DNA of 64,000 bases from Bacillota bacterium (GCA_023421245.1 JAEZTV010000022.1:62001-126000); one strand, 5' to 3'. Counted from the first letter of the stretch, positions 17,257 to 27,536 are shown. The notes: a model not told the origin generated them from the letters alone. A program made the numbers and translations.

Positions 17257-18453
17257 TTACGCTTTAGAGCGGTCACACAGCAGTGCGAAGGGGCTGATAA
17301 GCACCAGTATACTGCCCGAGGCAATCAACAGCCACTCAATAGGGACCATATCACCCAGTGGGCCGAATAAAAGCATTCCAAGCGGCATTGACGCGGTGAT
17401 GATAATCTGTACAATCGAAAATACACGGCCCAGCATATCCTCCTCCACCGTCTCTTGTATTAGTACTGTTTCGACAGTGGTGGCAATCGGCATAAAGATG
17501 CCCGAGACAAACATGACGGCAAGGTAAACATAGAAATTGGTCGCAAGGCCCAGCAGGGCGAAGGTAACACCAAAGCCCGCGCAAGAGAGCGTAAAGGTTG
17601 CAAGCCGGTTTTTAAATCCACCCCACGCCGAAATAATCAACCCGCCCAGCAGTGAGCCGGCTGTCCACAGCATCTCGTTTGCGGTCAGCCGCCAAACCTC
17701 CTCGCCGAAGCTGCGCGCGATCATTACCGGGGTAAGAAAGGCGGCCGGGGTCACAAAAAAGAAATACACCGCGAACAGAATCAGCAAGCGGCTCAGCAGG
17801 GGGTGGCTTTTGGTGTATCGCAGTCCCTGCCTTAGCTGATTCAGGGCAGACTGTTGGGCTTGCTCGCGCGGCTGATGCTCCACCTTCAAAAACAGCAGGA
17901 TGCAAACTGCAAGCAGCGCAGAAATAACATCGACAAACATCGCCGCACCCAAGCCCATCGTGCCTAGCAGCACACCGCCGACGGCGGGGGAAAGCAGCTG
18001 CAGCGCCGAGGAAAGCGCATTGTTAAGCCCGTTTACCCGGGTCAGCTTATCTGTGGGTATAATCTGCGGCAGGATTGCGGATACGGCGGGTGCCTGCATA
18101 CCGCTGCCGAGCGAGCGCAGCGCGGTAACTACAAAGATTATGGGCAGTGAGCGTACTCCCGCAAGGAACAACAATGCGAGCACAAGGGTGGAGCCTGCGA
18201 TAAACAGATCGCTTAGCATAATAATGAGCTTGCGGTTGTACCGGTCTGCCCATACCCCCGCAAACAGAGAGATGACAATCTGCGGTAAAAAGGAGCATAG
18301 GATTGAAACGGTCATCAGCCACGAGGACGAGGTTTCGAGTGTGATATACCATATGACAGCGTAGCCTACCACCGAGGAACCAAACATGGACACCATCTGG
18401 CTGGTTAAAAAAATAGCGGCCTTTGCCTGCCAGTTGTTTGTTTTATGTTTCAT
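17257..18453 (-). CDS. MFS transporter, MFS_3/MefA-like exporter
   Basis: A 398-aa protein with about twelve membrane helices. The N-terminus (FLTSQMVSMFGSSVVGYAVI), the loop GVWADRYNRKLIIMLSDL between helices 2 and 3, and RVNGLNNALSSALQLLSPAV match the MFS_3 group that holds macrolide exporter MefA and siderophore exporter EntS. The substrate is not predictable; drug or small-metabolite efflux is likely. ATG 18453 is 6 nt after GGGAG, and earlier in-frame starts lack a ribosome site. Single leftward gene. Confidence 0.87.
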   Translation of the reverse strand: MKHKTNNWQAKAAIFLTSQMVSMFGSSVVGYAVIWYITLETSSSWLMTVSILCSFLPQIVISLFAGVWADRYNRKLIIMLSDLFIAGSTLVLALLFLAGVRSLPIIFVVTALRSLGSGMQAPAVSAILPQIIPTDKLTRVNGLNNALSSALQLLSPAVGGVLLGTMGLGAAMFVDVISALLAVCILLFLKVEHQPREQAQQSALNQLRQGLRYTKSHPLLSRLLILFAVYFFFVTPAAFLTPVMIARSFGEEVWRLTANEMLWTAGSLLGGLIISAWGGFKNRLATFTLSCAGFGVTFALLGLATNFYVYLAVMFVSGIFMPIATTVETVLIQETVEEDMLGRVFSIVQIIITASMPLGMLLFGPLGDMVPIEWLLIASGSILVLISPFALLCDRSKA

Positions 18454-18507
18454 CTGCTCTCCCATGCCGCTTGAATTTAATTGCAATATAATGATATAGC
18501 GAAATAG

Positions 18508-18553
18508 TAACAAAAAAGCCTTACGGTGTCAATAAGCATCACGTAAGGCTTTT
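18508..18553 (-). terminator. Terminator of degV (leftward)
   Basis: AAAAGCCTTACG (18514-18525) pairs with CGTAAGGCTTTT (18542-18553). Reading leftward it is followed by a T-run. Confidence 0.85.
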
Positions 18554-18576
18554 AAACTATAATATGCGCGCACCAT

Positions 18577-19416
18577 TTATTTGCGAATAAACAAAATGCC
18601 CAGTGTGTTCGGTCCGCAATGGTTGGATACCGTGCACCCCGCGTTGGTTTCAATAATATGTTGAAACGGTGCAAGGCGTCCGATCGTTTCCCGCACCTTT
18701 GCTACCGTCTCAGATGTACACATGGGATGGGTGATGAATACGCGTTCGTATACAATATCGCCGCGTCCGCTCAGCCGGTCGTTGACATACGATTCCAGAC
18801 AGGCGTCAAATCGTCCGCGGTATTTTTTGCCCACCATCATCTTGCCATCGATTACCTCAATACAGGGCTTTAATTGCAACAAGTTTGCACCCAGCATCGC
18901 AAGCGCTGAGCATCGCCCGCCCTTGTAAAGATAATCGAGCCGGTCGATGACAAAACTTGCCTCCACGCGCGGAATGAGATATTCGAGACGTTCACAGATT
19001 TCCTCGACACCGCAACCTTCTTTGGCCATCTTGGCAGCCTCGTACACAATATGCCCGCTGCCGGAGGACAGGTTTTGCGAATCGATTACATATACGTTGT
19101 CATACTCCTCCGCCGCGACCCGTGCATTCTGGTAGCAGGCAGAAAAACCCGAACCAATGCAGATATGTATAACGGCGTCGTACTTAGAGGCATACTCTCG
19201 GAACATGGCATCGTATTCATACACATTTACGGCAGAGGTCTTGCAGGTTTTCTCCTCGGTCTCCACAAAACGAAACACATCGGCAGGGAAGATATCCACA
19301 CCATCATGGTAGGTTATATCATCTACGACGATGCCAAGCGGTGAAATGGATACTTCCAGCTTCTCCAAAATTTCGGACGAAAGGTCGCAGGTGCTGTCTG
19401 CGGTAATTTTGACCAC
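18577..19416 (-). CDS. DegV family fatty-acid-binding protein
   Basis: A 279-aa cytoplasmic protein of the DegV/FakB fold. Such proteins hold a fatty acid for phosphorylation by FakA. Family motifs seen are ITADSTCDLSSEIL at the start, CIGSGFSACYQNARVAA (lipid-contacting serine loop), and NHCGPNTLGILFI at the end. GTG 19416 lies 10 nt after a perfect AGGAGG. The ATG three codons earlier (19425) is only 1 nt from that site and is less likely. No fakA is next to it. Single gene with its own terminator. Confidence 0.88.
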   Translation of the reverse strand: MVKITADSTCDLSSEILEKLEVSISPLGIVVDDITYHDGVDIFPADVFRFVETEEKTCKTSAVNVYEYDAMFREYASKYDAVIHICIGSGFSACYQNARVAAEEYDNVYVIDSQNLSSGSGHIVYEAAKMAKEGCGVEEICERLEYLIPRVEASFVIDRLDYLYKGGRCSALAMLGANLLQLKPCIEVIDGKMMVGKKYRGRFDACLESYVNDRLSGRGDIVYERVFITHPMCTSETVAKVRETIGRLAPFQHIIETNAGCTVSNHCGPNTLGILFIRK

Positions 19417-19472
19417 AACAATCATTCCTCCTGATAACCGGTTATTCCGGTGGTGCCATTGCACATAAAATG

Positions 19473-19645
19473 TATAATAGTCGTCTTGCCTAGGACATAG
19501 TCCTTGCAGATGCTGATTTCATCAGCATTTGCAGTTTATGGTGTAACATGGCCACATTCGTATTTTGCTATGCAAAATTCTCATACTCGGCTTTGCCGAG
19601 TTCATTCAAAGCAAAGCTTGGAATGTGGTTGTGGACATATTATAC
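19473..19645. repeat. Structured intergenic repeat, copy E
   Basis: About 173 bp between degV and the ABC exporter. It has related ends: TATAATAGTC on the left, and on the right, read on the minus strand, TATAATATGTCCACAACC. Inside are nested hairpins: GATGCTGAT/ATCAGCATT (about 19508-19530), ACTCGGC-TTT-GCCGAGT (19585-19601) and an outer CCACATTC/GAATGTGG pair (19552-19628). The block GTTTATGGTGT is shared with copy C (about 46784). It carries no convincing ORF. See the repeat-family finding. Confidence 0.6.
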
Positions 19646-19758
19646 CATATTCTGTGTGCGTAATTCCATCATAAGTTTTAAGGCGGATATGCAGAGAAAG
19701 GAGGGGTGCACAATAGATGGCCAAACTGGGCAACTCATTGGCATATCACAGGGTGCGC

Positions 19759-21501
19759 TTAGTCATTAACCCCTTCAAACTGCATGTTGTAATAGCGGGC
19801 GTACAGCCCGTTTTGCGCAAGCAGCCGGCTATGCTGGCCGCGCTCCATAATACCTTCGTCTGTAATGACTATAATCTCGTCCGCGTTTCGAATGGTGGAA
19901 AGACGATGCGCAATCACGATGGTGGTACGCCCCTTAGCCAATGCCTCAAGCGCCTGCTGAATGTGGCGTTCACTCTCGTTGTCCAGCGCCGAGGTCGCTT
20001 CATCTAAAATCAGAATCTGCGGGTTTTTCAAAAACAGACGCGCAATGGCAATCCGCTGCTTCTGTCCGCCCGAAAGCCTGGTGCCGCGTTCTCCGGCGTA
20101 GGTGTCGTAGCCATCCTCAAGCGTTTCGATAAATTCGTGGATATTTGCACTTTTAGCGGCGGCAATAATCTCTTCATCGGTTGCACCGAGCTTGCCGTAG
20201 GCAATGTTATCGCGAATGCTGCCGGCAAACATATAGACATCCTGCTGCACAATTCCGATGGCGCCGCGCAAAGACTCAAGCGTCAAACTGCGCACATCCT
20301 TGCCGTCAATGGTAATGCTGCCCGATGTTACATCATAAAAACGGGGAAGCAGTGAGCAAAACGTTGTCTTTCCGCCGCCGGAGGGCCCGACCAGCGCCAC
20401 TGTTTTACCCGCCGCGATATACAGGTCTACACCCTGCAGTACCGGGGTGTTATCCTCATAGGCAAACGACACGCCACGGTATTCAATTTCGCCGCGCACA
20501 TCGGTAAGGGGTACGGCATCTGCCGCATTGCTCACATCAGGGGCGGTGTCCAAAATCTCCACAAACCGCTTAAAGCCGGCATACCCCTTCTGGAACGGCT
20601 CGGTAAAGTTTACAAGCATATCAATCGGACTCATGTAAATGTTTACGTACAGCACATACATCGCAAGCGAGGCAGGTTCCAGTTCGCCGCGCGCAATGAA
20701 CCATCCGCCCATCACAATGATTACGGTATAAAGCAGCCCCTGAAACAATGAGTTGCCTGCCGCAAACGAGCCCATGGCGCGATAGCTTGAGTTCTTGGAA
20801 TCCAAAAACTCTTCATTGCTCTGCCGAAACCGCTGGTGCTCGTGCGCCTCGTTGGCAAATGACTTTACCACGCGAATGCCCGCAAGACTATCCTGCACAC
20901 GTGAATTAACATGTGCAATCTTTCTGCGGTTATCCATAAACACGGCAAGCATTCGTTTGTTGCGCGCAAGCGAGAACAACAGCATCATGACGGTAACAGC
21001 CAGCAAAAGCAACGTCATCTTCCAGTTGAGCATCATCAGCAGTGTAAACGAACCGATCAGCTTAATCGCCGACATAAACAGATTTTCGGGGCCGTGGTGC
21101 GCGAGTTCCGAGATGTCAAACAGGTCGGAGATAATGCGGCTCATCAGCTCACCGGTGTTATTCTTATCATAAAACGAAAAGCTCAGCCGCTGCAGGTGGG
21201 TGAACAGGTCGTCGCGCATATTGCTTTCCATGCGCGAGCCCATAATGTGCCCCCACGAGGTGATAAAGTAATGGCAGTAGTACCGGACGATATACATTAC
21301 AAGCATCCCTGCGGCAATTAAGGCCAGCGCTCTTAATATCTCGTCCGAATCCCTGGTAAACAGCCCGCGGTTTAAAAAATTTAGCAGCTGCGGGAAAGCA
21401 AGGTCTACCGCCGATACCACTAAGGCGCAGAACAGATCGGTAAAAAACAATAGACGGTATGGTTTGTAGTACGACGCAAATCGTTTAAAAATGTATAGCA
21501 T
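19759..21501 (-). CDS. ABC exporter (fused membrane and ATPase domains)
   Basis: A 580-aa half-transporter. Residues 1-310 are six membrane helices (ABC_membrane). Residues about 335-570 are the nucleotide-binding domain: Walker A GPSGGGKTTF, signature LSGGQKQRIAIARLF, Walker B ILILDEATSALD and the H-loop IVIAHRLST. It is of the MsbA/BmrA type; the substrate is unknown and it probably acts as a homodimer. ATG 21501 (MLYIFKRFASYYKPYRLL) is chosen because longer versions add an atypical N-terminus. AAGGAG lies 13 nt upstream. It is divergent from the MoxR operon. Confidence 0.9.
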   Translation of the reverse strand: MLYIFKRFASYYKPYRLLFFTDLFCALVVSAVDLAFPQLLNFLNRGLFTRDSDEILRALALIAAGMLVMYIVRYYCHYFITSWGHIMGSRMESNMRDDLFTHLQRLSFSFYDKNNTGELMSRIISDLFDISELAHHGPENLFMSAIKLIGSFTLLMMLNWKMTLLLLAVTVMMLLFSLARNKRMLAVFMDNRRKIAHVNSRVQDSLAGIRVVKSFANEAHEHQRFRQSNEEFLDSKNSSYRAMGSFAAGNSLFQGLLYTVIIVMGGWFIARGELEPASLAMYVLYVNIYMSPIDMLVNFTEPFQKGYAGFKRFVEILDTAPDVSNAADAVPLTDVRGEIEYRGVSFAYEDNTPVLQGVDLYIAAGKTVALVGPSGGGKTTFCSLLPRFYDVTSGSITIDGKDVRSLTLESLRGAIGIVQQDVYMFAGSIRDNIAYGKLGATDEEIIAAAKSANIHEFIETLEDGYDTYAGERGTRLSGGQKQRIAIARLFLKNPQILILDEATSALDNESERHIQQALEALAKGRTTIVIAHRLSTIRNADEIIVITDEGIMERGQHSRLLAQNGLYARYYNMQFEGVND

Positions 21502-21723
21502 ATCAGTTTTGAATCTCCTTTTTTGCTTACTAAACATTTTACTACACAATCCAGCTGCAAACAAGGGCATTAAAATGCAAGATTGTATACGCAAAAGATG
21601 ATAATTATATAAATAACAACAAAATAATACGTTTATTTTCTCTGGTAATAATGTTATGATATTGTATATAAAAGTCAAAGCTATTTGCTTAAATCAGCAA
21701 TTGAGAGAGGTGTGGTAGCAGCG

Positions 21724-22668
21724 ATGGCAACTCGTACTGCACAAGACATTATTCAGGCGATACGCAGCAATATCGAGAAGGTGCTTATCGGAAAAAGAGA
21801 GGCGGTGGATCTTGCGCTTATTACCCTTGCGTGCGGCGGGCATCTGCTTATAGAGGATGCGCCCGGCCTTGGCAAAACCACCCTTGCGACGGCGCTTGCA
21901 CGGTCGGTCGACTGCTCCTTCAGCCGCATCCAGTTTACCCCGGACGTACTGCCTGCCGATGTTTCCGGTTATACCGTGTTCGATATCAAAACAGGCGAAA
22001 GACAGGTGCAGCATGGCGCGATTATGAGCCAGATGGTACTTGCCGACGAGATCAACCGCACCAGCCCCAAAACACAATCCAGTCTGCTGGAAGCAATGCA
22101 GGAGGGTCAGGTAACCATTGACGGTGTAACCTACCCGCTGCCAAAGCCCTTTATGGTTATTGCCACCCAAAACCCTGTGGAATCTACCGGTACCTACCCG
22201 CTGCCCGAGGCACAGCTTGACCGCTTTTTTATCCGCATTTCGTTAGGGTACCCCAGCCGCAATGACGAGATTGCAATTTTGCAAAGCCGGCAGACGAGTC
22301 TGCGCACCGAGGTAAGCGCGGTGGCGTGTGCCGATGATGTGTTGTTTTTGCAGGATGAGGTAAAGAAAATTATCTGCTCACGCCCTGTAATGCAGTATAT
22401 CGTTGATATTGTAAACAGTACGAGGAAGAACGATAAGCTCACTCTTGGCGCAAGCCCCCGTGCTGCGATTGCACTGATGCAGGCATCGATGGCACACGCG
22501 CTGTTTGACGGGCGCGGTTACGTTCTTCCCGATGATGTTAAGGCAATGGCCGTCCGGGTGCTGGCGCACCGACTGATTGTGCAGCTTGGTACCGGCATAC
22601 AAAAAAACAGCGCCGAGATGATACTTGCGGAGATTGTACGCACCGCATCGGTACCGGTGACAGTATGA
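21724..22668 (+). CDS. MoxR-type AAA+ ATPase
   Basis: A 314-aa MoxR chaperone-like ATPase. Walker A is EDAPGLGKTTLATALA, Walker B is LADEINRTSPKTQ, the sensor region is ATQNPVESTGTYPLPEAQLDRF, and a C-terminal lid is present. It is followed with a 4-nt overlap by a DUF58 protein and then a transglutaminase, the classic MoxR-DUF58-TgpA arrangement, thought to mature or assemble an envelope or secreted complex. ATG 21724 is preferred; a GTG four codons earlier is possible. Confidence 0.92.
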   Translation: MATRTAQDIIQAIRSNIEKVLIGKREAVDLALITLACGGHLLIEDAPGLGKTTLATALARSVDCSFSRIQFTPDVLPADVSGYTVFDIKTGERQVQHGAIMSQMVLADEINRTSPKTQSSLLEAMQEGQVTIDGVTYPLPKPFMVIATQNPVESTGTYPLPEAQLDRFFIRISLGYPSRNDEIAILQSRQTSLRTEVSAVACADDVLFLQDEVKKIICSRPVMQYIVDIVNSTRKNDKLTLGASPRAAIALMQASMAHALFDGRGYVLPDDVKAMAVRVLAHRLIVQLGTGIQKNSAEMILAEIVRTASVPVTV

Positions 22669-23852
22669 AAGCGGAGCGTATCGTGTTTTTCTCGCTGCTT
22701 TGCGTCTGTTTGCTTGGCGGGCTGTTAACCGGTGAGCGGGCGTTCTTTCTGGTGCTGTTCATCCAACTCGGTATCTTGCTGTTGTGCATCGCGCTTAGTG
22801 TATGGACGGTATATAATTTCTCGTATGTGCAGACGGTGGATCGCGAGGAACTTGTTAAGGGCGAAACCCTAAAGCTGCATCTGCGTATTCACAATGACAT
22901 GCCTTATCCCTTTACCATGATGCGGGTGCACATCTCGGCCATCACGGTACAGGAGGATGTGAGCTATTGCTTTGCGCTACCGGCGCACGGGCAGATTGAG
23001 TTCAACCCACATTTTTCGTGTGTCTTTTCCGGCCGCAGTGAGGTTGGCATGAGCAGGGTGGAAATTGAGGACGTGTTTGGCCTGACTCATCTTACCTTTA
23101 ATATGCTGCGCTTGCCGTACTACCGTAAGCGTCCAGTGTTAATCTATCCGCGGGTGCACGAGCTTTCACGGCTTAATGCTTACGCGCTTGACGAAAAGAA
23201 TTTTAGCGGAACAAGCTTCAACCAATCTGGGGATGGTGACCACTATGCCGGCGTACGTGAGTATCGGCAGGGTGATGCGCTAAAACGTATTCACTGGAAG
23301 ATCTCGTTTCGTACGCAAACACTGCATACGCGCACATACGAGGCTGCAACAAAAAGCCACTGTATCGTATGGCTTGACCCTTTTCTCTACGGAGCGGAGG
23401 GCGAACCTGCACGGGTATATGCGGATGTGCTGTGTGAGGCGGCCGCCACCATTGCCTATCATGTACTTGCCGGCGGCCGCACGGTGCGATTGTGCCGGAC
23501 CGATGATCCAGCCGGAGGGTTGCATGCAGGCAGCATGAAGGAGTTTGTCCGTATTCACCGGTTTCTTGCACTTTTTGAACACGAAAGCGGCCAAGGGCAG
23601 CAAAATGCCTGCAGAGCCTGTGCGGATGCACTCTCTTACGACCATGGAGCGGGCGCTGCTTATCTGCTCACACTGGGCAATGCGCGCTTGCTGAGTGATT
23701 TCCTGCAAAGTGCCGCGCTGCCGCCGGGCGGAGCTACCGTCTTTGCGGTCAATGAGAACGGACGGCGGGGCGTATCAAACGCGGGCAGCATCCGCTCTGT
23801 TACGGCAAGGCCGGGCGATAACCTTGTCGCGGTATTGGAGGAAATGCTATGA
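22665..23852 (+). CDS. DUF58 domain-containing membrane protein
   Basis: A 395-aa protein with two N-terminal membrane helices (IVFFSLLCVCLLGGLL and LFIQLGILLLCIALSV), then an extracytoplasmic or soluble beta domain, then the DUF58 motif (GVREYRQGDALKRIHWKIS) with a vWA-like region. ATG overlaps the MoxR stop (ATGA), so the genes are translationally coupled. The function is not established; it is inferred to work with the MoxR ATPase. Confidence 0.9.
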   Translation: MKAERIVFFSLLCVCLLGGLLTGERAFFLVLFIQLGILLLCIALSVWTVYNFSYVQTVDREELVKGETLKLHLRIHNDMPYPFTMMRVHISAITVQEDVSYCFALPAHGQIEFNPHFSCVFSGRSEVGMSRVEIEDVFGLTHLTFNMLRLPYYRKRPVLIYPRVHELSRLNAYALDEKNFSGTSFNQSGDGDHYAGVREYRQGDALKRIHWKISFRTQTLHTRTYEAATKSHCIVWLDPFLYGAEGEPARVYADVLCEAAATIAYHVLAGGRTVRLCRTDDPAGGLHAGSMKEFVRIHRFLALFEHESGQGQQNACRACADALSYDHGAGAAYLLTLGNARLLSDFLQSAALPPGGATVFAVNENGRRGVSNAGSIRSVTARPGDNLVAVLEEML

Positions 23853-26182
23853 GTAAACCAGACGTGGCAGCCTCCCTGCGTTTTACAAACGGCCTTCGCG
23901 CGCTTGCTACAATCCGTTTCGCAGAGCAGCTTGCTGTTGTCACGCTTACGGCAGGCGGAGTAATTGCCCTGTTTTCTTCATTGCGGTGGCAATGCTCGCC
24001 GCCCCTTGCCATGCTGATTTCACTGTTTTCCGTTTTTATGGTGTGGCTGATTACCCGCCGCGCATGGGTGATTTTTGCCGTCCTTGGCGGCGCCACGGTC
24101 GGTTTGGGTGCGCTGCGGCTTGTGATGCTAAACCCCGCGGCAAATAAAATGCTTACCGTATGGGGTGAGCATTTTGCTGCCTTTTCGGCCCGAAGCAATC
24201 TGTTTTATCTGGCCATTGCCGGCGTTATGCTTGCCGGTGTATTCTTCTGGTTTGCAAGAAGGCTTGCGCAGTTGCCTTTTGCGTTAGCGGTACTTGGTGT
24301 GATATGCGGCGCGGTCTGTGTGTGGATGCATGCCGCAGCACTGCCAAACCGTACTGTTGTGCTCATTTTGCTTGCGGTGGGTTTTCTTATCCTGTTACCC
24401 GGTGTCAGCCGGCAAAGAACAAAGGATTTGGGGGGAGAACGCGGCGTCAGCCGAACCGCACTGCAGCTTACCGCATTGCCGATGGTTTTGCTGGCCGCCT
24501 CGGCCGCGCTGCTGATTGTACCGGAGAACGCGGCTGCATGGCGGTCACGTACGCTGGTAAACGCTGTTTATGACATCAACGATCTCATCGGATATTGGTT
24601 TGGCGGCTCTGCCCCGAGCCGCGCTTTTGAGCTTGCTGGTTTAGGTTACCAGCCGCTCTCCGACCGATTGGGTGGACCGATCTCACCGACAGACAAAAGA
24701 CTGCTTCGGGTAGAGACTGACCGTGCGCTCTTGCTGCGCGGTGCGGTGGAAGATACATATTCCGGAAAGGGCTGGTACGACAGCGGCACAACAGGACGCT
24801 TTCGGTATGACAGCCTCCTGTTTTTGCCCACGCGCAGCCGCGTGCTTTCGGCGGAGCTTCCGCTGCTTCAAAACCAAGAGCTGCGCAGCCTGTCGCGGAG
24901 CATGACGCGCACGGGCAGTGCGGAGGTTCAATATCTTACTGGACGCAATACCGGCGTATTTGCATCCGGCATGATAACACAGCTTGATACGGGTAAGCAG
25001 TTTGAGCCGTATTTTAATCTGCAGGCGGAGCTGTTTACCGACAATGCAATACCAAAGCTTGCAATCTACACCGTTACTGCCGAGCTGCTCGACCGCTCCT
25101 TGCCGGGATTTGAGGATAATATGGCGCAGCTTGAGCCGGCAGCAGCGGCATCCGGCGACCCAAATTGGCAGAATATCTGCGCGGCATACCTCGTTCTGCC
25201 CGAAACGCTGCCGGACTCGGTGCGTGCTGCGGCACTTGATATCACAGAAACGGCGCAGACACCCTACCAAAAGGCGTGCGCCGTCGAACAGTGGCTGGCG
25301 CAAAACTGTACCTATACGCTAAGCCCCGGTATTCCTCCGCTTGGGGAAGATTTTGTCGCGCATTTTCTTGATACAAGAGAGGGCTACTGCGTCTACTACG
25401 CAAGTGCTATGGCGGTGCTGGCGCGCTGCACGGGCCTGCCGTCACGCTATGTTACAGGGTTTGCACTTGAGAGCACGCCGTCCGACCATGTGTTTCTTGC
25501 TACCGAACGTACGGCACACGCGTGGGCTGAGATCTATCTGTACAATATCGGCTGGGTGGCGTTTGATCCGCTTGGGTTTTCGGGCGGGCTTACTCCGGTG
25601 CCGGAGGAGACGCAAGACACGCAATCCGCCATACCCATGCCCGAGATGTACACGCCAAGCGTTCCGGTGTTTGAGGGGGTGGACGGCGCAATAGATACAA
25701 AGGAGAAATCCTTTGCCCGATGGCTGTGGCTGATCCTTCCGCTTGCGCTTGCGGTAGGTGTATGGTGGATGCTGCGGTGGCTTTTTGGCTTTGCCGAGCG
25801 TTACTTTCGCTATGCGCGTGTTACCGCACGCTGTAAGGATACCGGAACAAGCCTTGCGGCGTATTATTGCGACATGCTGCTCCAACTCGATTTCTTTGAG
25901 CTTTCTCCCTATACCGGCGAGACCTTATGTGAGTTTGCGCCGCGTATCGACCGCAGACTTATCATGATGAAGGGCAGGTTTGAGGCGGTGACACAGGTCT
26001 ATATGGATTACCTGTACGGCCTAAAGCAGCCCGATACAACAGCCGTACGCCATGCGGAGAAGCTTCACGGGGAGATAGAACGACAGCTTGTACAGCGCCT
26101 TGGTAAGCCTGTGTATGTGGCGCGGCGCGTGATGACCTTGTTGTTATACCGGGCTTCCCGTAACAGCGGGGATGCAGGATAA
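23849..26182 (+). CDS. Transglutaminase-like membrane protein (TgpA type)
   Basis: A 777-aa protein. The first 220 residues hold about five to six membrane helices. A large extracytoplasmic part follows with a papain-like transglutaminase core: Cys in REGYCVYYASAMAVLARC, His in TAHAWAEIYL, Asp in WVAFDPLGF, so the triad is complete. A further helix (about 625-650) precedes a cytoplasmic C-terminal DUF4129-like tail. Third gene of the MoxR-DUF58-Tgp operon, overlapping the previous stop by 4 nt. The substrate is unknown; cell-wall-associated protein processing or crosslinking is inferred. Confidence 0.9.
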   Translation: MSKPDVAASLRFTNGLRALATIRFAEQLAVVTLTAGGVIALFSSLRWQCSPPLAMLISLFSVFMVWLITRRAWVIFAVLGGATVGLGALRLVMLNPAANKMLTVWGEHFAAFSARSNLFYLAIAGVMLAGVFFWFARRLAQLPFALAVLGVICGAVCVWMHAAALPNRTVVLILLAVGFLILLPGVSRQRTKDLGGERGVSRTALQLTALPMVLLAASAALLIVPENAAAWRSRTLVNAVYDINDLIGYWFGGSAPSRAFELAGLGYQPLSDRLGGPISPTDKRLLRVETDRALLLRGAVEDTYSGKGWYDSGTTGRFRYDSLLFLPTRSRVLSAELPLLQNQELRSLSRSMTRTGSAEVQYLTGRNTGVFASGMITQLDTGKQFEPYFNLQAELFTDNAIPKLAIYTVTAELLDRSLPGFEDNMAQLEPAAAASGDPNWQNICAAYLVLPETLPDSVRAAALDITETAQTPYQKACAVEQWLAQNCTYTLSPGIPPLGEDFVAHFLDTREGYCVYYASAMAVLARCTGLPSRYVTGFALESTPSDHVFLATERTAHAWAEIYLYNIGWVAFDPLGFSGGLTPVPEETQDTQSAIPMPEMYTPSVPVFEGVDGAIDTKEKSFARWLWLILPLALAVGVWWMLRWLFGFAERYFRYARVTARCKDTGTSLAAYYCDMLLQLDFFELSPYTGETLCEFAPRIDRRLIMMKGRFEAVTQVYMDYLYGLKQPDTTAVRHAEKLHGEIERQLVQRLGKPVYVARRVMTLLLYRASRNSGDAG

Positions 26183-26187
26183 ACCGC

Positions 26188-26230
26188 AACCGCCCCGCGG
26201 CGCAGATTGATGCGCGGCGGGGCGGTTGTT
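26188..26230. terminator. GC-rich terminator between the transglutaminase gene and metY
   Basis: AACCGCCCCGC (26188-26198) pairs with GCGGGGCGGTT (26217-26227), with additional inner pairs. It can serve both convergent genes. Confidence 0.75.
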
Positions 26231-26258
26231 CGTGGGGTGCTGTATCTGCGGCTGAAAA

Positions 26259-27536
26259 CTAAATCTTGTCAAGTGCCTGGCTTAGGTCGTCGATCAGGTC
26301 CTGCGCATCCTCTACACCAATGGAAAGCCGAATATCCTCGGGCGAGATTCCGGCAGCCGCTTGCTCGGCGGGGGATAGCTGCTGATGGGTGGTTGAGGAC
26401 GGATGGATAACAAGCGACTTTGCATCTGCTACGTTTGCCAGCAGCGAGAACAAATCAAGGCTGTCAATCAGCTTTCTTGCCTGTCTCACATCGCCATTAA
26501 TCTTAAAGGTAAAGATCGAGCCGGCACCCTTGGGCAGATATTTTTGCGCTAGTGTGTAATACTGGTTGGAGGCAAGCCCCGGGTAGCTAACCGATTTAAC
26601 CTTGGGGTGGCTTTCGAGGAACTCGGCAATCTTCTGCGTGTTCTCTACATGGCGCTGCACGCGCAACGAGAGTGATTCCAGACCCTGCAGGAACAGGAAC
26701 GCATTAAAAGGGGAGAGCGACGCGCCGATATCACGCAGCAGCTGTGCACGGATTTTTACCGCGTAGCCGATGTTGCCAAGCTCTGCATACTTGATGCCGT
26801 GGTAGCTCATGTCGGGAGTGGTAAAACCGGGGAACTTGCCGCCGGCCCAGTTAAAGTTGCCGCCGTCCACGATAATACCGCCGATTGAGCTGCCATGACC
26901 GCCGATGAATTTTGTCGCCGAGTGCACCACGACGTTTGCACCATGCTCAATGGGGCGGAAAAGGTAAGGGGTGGCAAAGGTATTGTCCACAATCAGGGGG
27001 ATACCGTTATCTGCCGCAATCTTTGCTACCGCATCAAAATCAATGATATTGATGCCGGGGTTGCCCAGCGTCTCGATAAACAGCGCCTTGGTCTTTCCGG
27101 TGATTGCTGCGGCAAAGTTTTCGGGGTTTTCGGGGTCGACAAACACGGTTTTTATACCAAACTTGGGAAGGGTGTCGGCAAGCAGATGGTAGGTGCCGCC
27201 ATACAGCGTGCTCGCCGCAACAATCTCATCCCCGGCACTCGCGATGTTTAAAATAGCATAGGTAATAGCAGCCGAACCGGATGCGGTGGCAAGCCCTGCC
27301 GAGCCGCCTTCCAGTGCCGCAACGCGCTGCTCAAAGGCATCCACGGTGGGGTTGGTCAGACGCGAATAGATGTTGCCGGGTACGGTTAGGGCAAAGCGTC
27401 CCTCTGCTTCATCCGTATCCTTAAACACGTACGATGTGGTCTGGTAGATGGGTACGGCGCGCGCGCCGGTTACAGGGTCGGGGGTCTGGCCTGCATGAAC
27501 CTGCAGGGTATCAAAACGCAATTTTTTCTCACTCAT
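26259..27536 (-). CDS. metY: O-acetylhomoserine aminocarboxypropyltransferase (O-acetylhomoserine sulfhydrylase)
   Basis: A 425-aa PLP enzyme that makes homocysteine from O-acetylhomoserine and sulfide. The opening RFDTLQVHAGQTPDPVTGA and the PLP lysine in SATKFIGGHGSS identify the MetY branch of the Cys/Met-metabolism family; the length also fits. The N-terminus is MSEKKLRF at ATG 27536, with AAAGGCGG upstream. The gene lies 59 bp downstream of a 37-codon ORF and shares its promoter, so both are probably on one message. Synthesis from homoserine would connect with hom at 3,022. Confidence 0.95.
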   Translation of the reverse strand: MSEKKLRFDTLQVHAGQTPDPVTGARAVPIYQTTSYVFKDTDEAEGRFALTVPGNIYSRLTNPTVDAFEQRVAALEGGSAGLATASGSAAITYAILNIASAGDEIVAASTLYGGTYHLLADTLPKFGIKTVFVDPENPENFAAAITGKTKALFIETLGNPGINIIDFDAVAKIAADNGIPLIVDNTFATPYLFRPIEHGANVVVHSATKFIGGHGSSIGGIIVDGGNFNWAGGKFPGFTTPDMSYHGIKYAELGNIGYAVKIRAQLLRDIGASLSPFNAFLFLQGLESLSLRVQRHVENTQKIAEFLESHPKVKSVSYPGLASNQYYTLAQKYLPKGAGSIFTFKINGDVRQARKLIDSLDLFSLLANVADAKSLVIHPSSTTHQQLSPAEQAAAGISPEDIRLSIGVEDAQDLIDDLSQALDKI